The translations under genes were made by a program, and so were the position numbers. 7,740 nucleotides of DNA, from positions 1 through 7,740 of the forward strand of contig SKHL01000064.1 of the NCBI GenBank assembly GCA_007116995.1, in the 5' to 3' direction. How positions within the stretch are numbered: the stretch's first letter is position 1; each line of letters opens with the position of its first letter. Below, piece by piece: positions 4,826 through 7,740 of this stretch. The DNA is from Limnochordia bacterium. GTDB taxonomy: Bacteria; Bacillota; Limnochordia; Darwinibacteriales; DTU012. The notes under the pieces are model-generated. The model worked only from the letters and a program-made list of their open reading frames with translations. It was not told where the DNA came from and did no database searches.

Positions 4826-7042
4826 CTAATTGGCTTGTGGTCGCTCTTTATGGATTAACTGGATATCCTTCCTATGATCTAGATCGGCCTCGTCAAATAC
4901 AATTTGAGGCACTACACCTAGCGATGCATCTGTACATCCATTCATTCGATTACTAGCAGCAATTAACCTTTGTCTCTTCTGCATGTTCTTTACCCGCTGT
5001 TCTCCTATTGTTTCTCGTTCGACCTTAATGGCAGAGAAACGATACGCTAACAATCCCTGATGCAACTGGTTTTTATCTACCATATTAATTTGCTGCTTAC
5101 AAAGATCGATATGAAGAATATCTCCAGATTGTAAATAGAGAATTCCGCCCTTATTTTTTGCTTCTGGTGTCACATGACCAATGGCCGCTCCATAGGTCAC
5201 ACCAGAGTACCGTCCATCACTAACTACAGTTACCAATTTTTGCAAAGCACGGTTTGCATTAATATGCTGCATAGGCGTGAACATCTCTGGCATCCCAAAG
5301 GCGGCTGGTCCCTGCCCAGCAATGACGATTACGATTTTCAGAGCACCACAGGTTATCATCTGATCAAATAAGCTATTATAATCAGCATCTACCACTTTTT
5401 TTAGCTTGTCAGGACAGTTGTGTCCAACTAGAGCTAGCATATCCTTGTGGTCAAATTGACGCCTTTGCTTTAGCTCTGTTACCAATTGCGAGTTAAGTAG
5501 TGACCGATTTGCATCATCCTCATTCTCGAAGTAAAGAACAAAGGCCAAAGAGTTGTCAAGACTCTCAATCTGCTGACTATCTAATCCACTCATCTTCACC
5601 ACCGCACTAGTAAAGAAGTTGCCAGATAAAACATTCACTCCACTAAAGTCTCGTCGAGGTTTTTCTAATATAATGGGGTTTTCCTGATCATCCCTCACAT
5701 AGAGATTATTGGTATTAGTTAATCTGTGCCGCCAACTACCTCCAGTCACTGTGGGAGCATCTAACTCCATGGGTACACCATTCTTTAACAGTGATGCAAA
5801 TAAGGTCTCTATACCGCGATGATCTCCTCGTTGCACTTGCGTGGCCAAAACGAAAATATCGCGGCTCTCCGTCAAGCTATAGTTGAATAAGTCCGGAATA
5901 GGATGAGATCGCAAGATACTCTCTAAACTTGCTAGATTAAATTTAAATCCGCCATAGACCATCGCAGCCACGATATGAATGGTTAGATTCGTTGATCCTC
6001 CAGCTGCACTATAAATGCGAATGGCATTACTAATATTGCTAGCCATGATATTGGCTACACCAAACTCTGACTTATTAATCATGGTTCCCAAATCTGAAAC
6101 CACCTTTTGAATTTGGTGGACCGTAGGAGGGGCTGTTAGCAGTTCAATCGCTGGATGAACTAACCCCAACCCGGCCACTAGGTGTCGGCTGCTATTCCCA
6201 GTTCCATTAAAAGCACAAATCCCTCCATCGCAATGACAAGAGGCAGCCGCTAATTTCTTCTCCAGTTGCTTCTGTGCTTGACTAGATATGATTCCTTTTC
6301 TAACTGCCCGAGTGAATACTCCCTGGAAAGACGTATTTGAAGAGCATTGCAAGATATAGCCCATCGTATCTCGTAGATCCCTAGCGATCTCAGGGAAACC
6401 AGCCTCCTCAGCCCTAATACCGATCTCCTCTAATTGCCTTTGTACATCGGTAGGAATAGCACCACCCCGCAGGACATGGGCTGGAGCAAAGGTGGCAAAA
6501 AACGGCGCTTCACCTCGATTTTGTCGCAATCGATCTAGATGCGCTAAGGCAGCCACGAGCGCTAGAGGCTGTTTATCACAGCTTTGAATAACAAAAGCCC
6601 CATGATAATGATGGGATTCTAGTTGGTTAACGACGATCTCTGTGATCGCATTACGGCTCTGCAATGAGTAACTCATGCCCTGCGTACTCTGGGCTGTGCC
6701 ATCACACATGACTGGAACCGAGAAATAAAAGGGCACACCACCGTTTCGCCAAATCTCTAATGCAGTGATGTAAACCGTATGTAAATCACGAATATGAGCT
6801 GGATGATCTGAGGATCCACCAATAATGGCAATACGAGCATGATTGGCATCTAATCGCTCAACGATAGTCTCTAACTCCCAGTCTGTTTTTATATTCACAT
6901 ACTCCAGGTATTGATGGGCTTGATCTAAGAGACCCTTAACACAGATAGGTTCATTCGCTTTGCCTTGAACCTCCGTGTTATAGGAATTAATGGCTGACTT
7001 AATTATCGGAAAACTGTTTACTTCTATTTCACACACCTCCAT
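4826..7042 (-). CDS. Large divergent IlvD/Edd-family dehydratase, substrate unknown
   Basis: This family removes water from 2,3-dihydroxy or sugar acids to give 2-oxo acids, using an Fe-S cluster and Mg2+. Three cysteines at the expected places could ligate the cluster: Cys113 in PVMCDGTAQSTQGM, Cys155 in QSCDKQP (with Asp156 and Lys157 as Mg-site and carbamylated-Lys candidates) and Cys276 in GGICAFNGTGNS. Also visible are AAGGSTN (346-352), GNFFTSAVVKMSG (474-486), GMPEMFTP (583-590), SDGRYSGVTYG (608-618, with Ser613 as the likely catalytic base) and GHVTPEA (622-628). At 738 residues it is well above the roughly 550-620 of IlvD and Edd. Its pattern around the second and third cysteines recalls the longer YjhG/YagF xylonate dehydratases (about 655) more than IlvD. 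Extra length lies mainly between Cys155 and Cys276 and near 500-560. The start is uncertain (see 7025-7042). It follows the ABC permease by 85 bases. No terminator follows before the channel gene. Confidence 0.85.
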   Translation of the reverse strand: MEVCEIEVNSFPIIKSAINSYNTEVQGKANEPICVKGLLDQAHQYLEYVNIKTDWELETIVERLDANHARIAIIGGSSDHPAHIRDLHTVYITALEIWRNGGVPFYFSVPVMCDGTAQSTQGMSYSLQSRNAITEIVVNQLESHHYHGAFVIQSCDKQPLALVAALAHLDRLRQNRGEAPFFATFAPAHVLRGGAIPTDVQRQLEEIGIRAEEAGFPEIARDLRDTMGYILQCSSNTSFQGVFTRAVRKGIISSQAQKQLEKKLAAASCHCDGGICAFNGTGNSSRHLVAGLGLVHPAIELLTAPPTVHQIQKVVSDLGTMINKSEFGVANIMASNISNAIRIYSAAGGSTNLTIHIVAAMVYGGFKFNLASLESILRSHPIPDLFNYSLTESRDIFVLATQVQRGDHRGIETLFASLLKNGVPMELDAPTVTGGSWRHRLTNTNNLYVRDDQENPIILEKPRRDFSGVNVLSGNFFTSAVVKMSGLDSQQIESLDNSLAFVLYFENEDDANRSLLNSQLVTELKQRRQFDHKDMLALVGHNCPDKLKKVVDADYNSLFDQMITCGALKIVIVIAGQGPAAFGMPEMFTPMQHINANRALQKLVTVVSDGRYSGVTYGAAIGHVTPEAKNKGGILYLQSGDILHIDLCKQQINMVDKNQLHQGLLAYRFSAIKVERETIGEQRVKNMQKRQRLIAASNRMNGCTDASLGVVPQIVFDEADLDHRKDIQLIHKERPQAN
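7025..7042 (-). promoter_or_regulatory. Ribosome-site-like GGAGG overlapping the annotated dehydratase start
   Basis: On the minus strand the ORF opens ATGGAGGTGTGTGAAATA. The best Shine-Dalgarno core in the region, GGAGG (7040-7036), shares its first G with the ATG and so cannot serve it, and nothing good lies upstream of that ATG. Eight bases after GGAGG, the normal spacing, is an in-frame ATA (7027-7025), a very rare start codon. The in-frame GTG is too close to the core. Either the ATG is used without a strong ribosome site, or translation begins at a non-canonical codon. Confidence 0.5.
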
Positions 7043-7127
7043 ATAAACTTCAGCGATCTCTTGCTGGCTTGTGATTAATTCTACATACAGTCAATGACTC
7101 CTGCCCAAGCTTTAGATAATCCACGGT

Positions 7128-7740
7128 CTAGTCTTGTAATCCATCACCGATCAGATTGAAACCTAGCACTGTAATGGCAATAGCTAGTCCAGGGAAAATC
7201 AATGTCCAAGGTGCATGACTAGCGAATGACTGGGCTTCCCGTAGCATGCGGCCCCAGCTTGGCTGAGGTGGTTGGATGCCTATGCCTAAATAGCTTAAAG
7301 CCGCTTCCGCTAATACAGCTGCAGCAAAGCTAGCTGTTGCTTGCACTAGGAGGGGCGGAAGCGAATTGGGCAATAAGTGGTGCAGAATAATCCGCAGATC
7401 CGAGGCACCCATGGCTCTAGCTGCTTCTACATAATTCATTTCACGAAGACTAAGGAAGTTGGCCCTGACAATACGCATAAAAATAGGCACATTCGCTACA
7501 GAAATTGCCACCATAGCCGTGCCTTGTGCTGGACCCCAAATAGTGACAGCCAATAAGGCTAATAAAAATGAGGGAAAGGAATACAATCCATCGGCAACCC
7601 GCATCAGTAATTGATCTAACTGAGTGCTAGAATAACCGGCCAGAGCGCCAAGAAAGACACCGAGACCCATGCCAGAAGTCACAGCAGATAGACCAATCAG
7701 TAATGAAGCCTGACCACCAACCATCACCCGACTTAACACA
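7128..7740 (-). CDS. ABC transporter permease, Opp/Dpp/Nik (DppC) type, C-terminal part
   Basis: This is the second-type integral membrane permease of a peptide or nickel ABC importer, which pairs with another permease, two ATPases and a binding protein. The frame is open to the right edge; the GTG near 7739 is internal, since VLSRVMVGGQASLLIG matches the family's DVLSRV segment that normally follows GTDxLGRD. About 80-100 N-terminal residues, including the first membrane helix, are therefore outside the window. The 203 visible residues contain several hydrophobic helices, VADGLYSFPSFLLALL at about 48-63, and the EAA loop YVEAARAMGASDLRIILHH at about 103-121, which contacts the ATPase. It ends GFNLIGDGLQD, a few residues short of the usual LDPR-type tail. 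The dehydratase starts 85 bases downstream with no terminator between, so they may share a transcript. The transported substrate cannot be told from a permease alone. The 85-base gap (7043-7127) shows nothing else that I can support. Confidence 0.95.
   Translation of the reverse strand, partial: VLSRVMVGGQASLLIGLSAVTSGMGLGVFLGALAGYSSTQLDQLLMRVADGLYSFPSFLLALLAVTIWGPAQGTAMVAISVANVPIFMRIVRANFLSLREMNYVEAARAMGASDLRIILHHLLPNSLPPLLVQATASFAAAVLAEAALSYLGIGIQPPQPSWGRMLREAQSFASHAPWTLIFPGLAIAITVLGFNLIGDGLQD

Noticed and set aside
7737..7739. GTG near the right edge as the permease start
   Set aside because: It falls inside the conserved DVLSRV segment, so it encodes an internal valine and the gene continues beyond the window.

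Overview
The window looks like a chromosomal segment of a moderately low-GC bacterium, most likely Bacillota and perhaps an anaerobic Clostridia-type organism. The reasons are strong AGGAGG-type ribosome sites, AT-rich spacers with Gram-positive-style U-tract terminators, and a gene set of acetate kinase, an Ldh_2-type 2-hydroxyacid dehydrogenase, a PatB-type C-S lyase and an Opp/Dpp-type permease. This placement is inferred from gene style only; there is no rRNA or other marker. No mobile element, CRISPR array, tRNA or rRNA is visible, and no gene-free stretch exceeds about 250 bases.

Layout. Positions 1-684 (minus) hold the N-terminal 228 codons of an Ldh_2-family NAD(P)-dependent 2-hydroxyacid dehydrogenase that runs off the left edge. 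Positions 685-936 are a divergent intergenic region with a candidate ackA promoter, a 9-bp direct repeat with one copy in the promoter spacer, and a terminator-like hairpin with seven T's just ahead of the ackA ribosome site. ackA (937-2139, plus) is a complete, canonical acetate kinase. It converges on the rest of the window at a strong bidirectional terminator (2181-2226).

Everything from 2235 to the right edge is on the minus strand. In transcription order it reads: the C-terminal 203 residues of an Opp/Dpp/Nik-type ABC permease (7740-7128), an unusually long 738-residue IlvD/Edd-family dehydratase (7042-4826), a YbdG/MscM-type mechanosensitive channel (4692-3451) and a PatB/MalY-type aminotransferase or C-S lyase (3410-2235). 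The channel and lyase genes are 40 bases apart and probably co-transcribed. A 133-base gap with a candidate promoter and a long hairpin separates the dehydratase from the channel, so these may be two units.

How the genes might work together is uncertain. The dehydrogenase, the dehydratase and the kinase all act on or near 2-oxo-acid metabolism, and the permease suggests uptake of a peptide or another small molecule, but a single pathway is not shown. The least ordinary items are the long dehydratase, which keeps the three cluster cysteines but is far from standard IlvD, its ambiguous start codon, and the two 5' leaders (ackA and the channel gene) that each appear to open with a hairpin close to the predicted transcription start. 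I found no clear sign of a wholly new multi-gene system.
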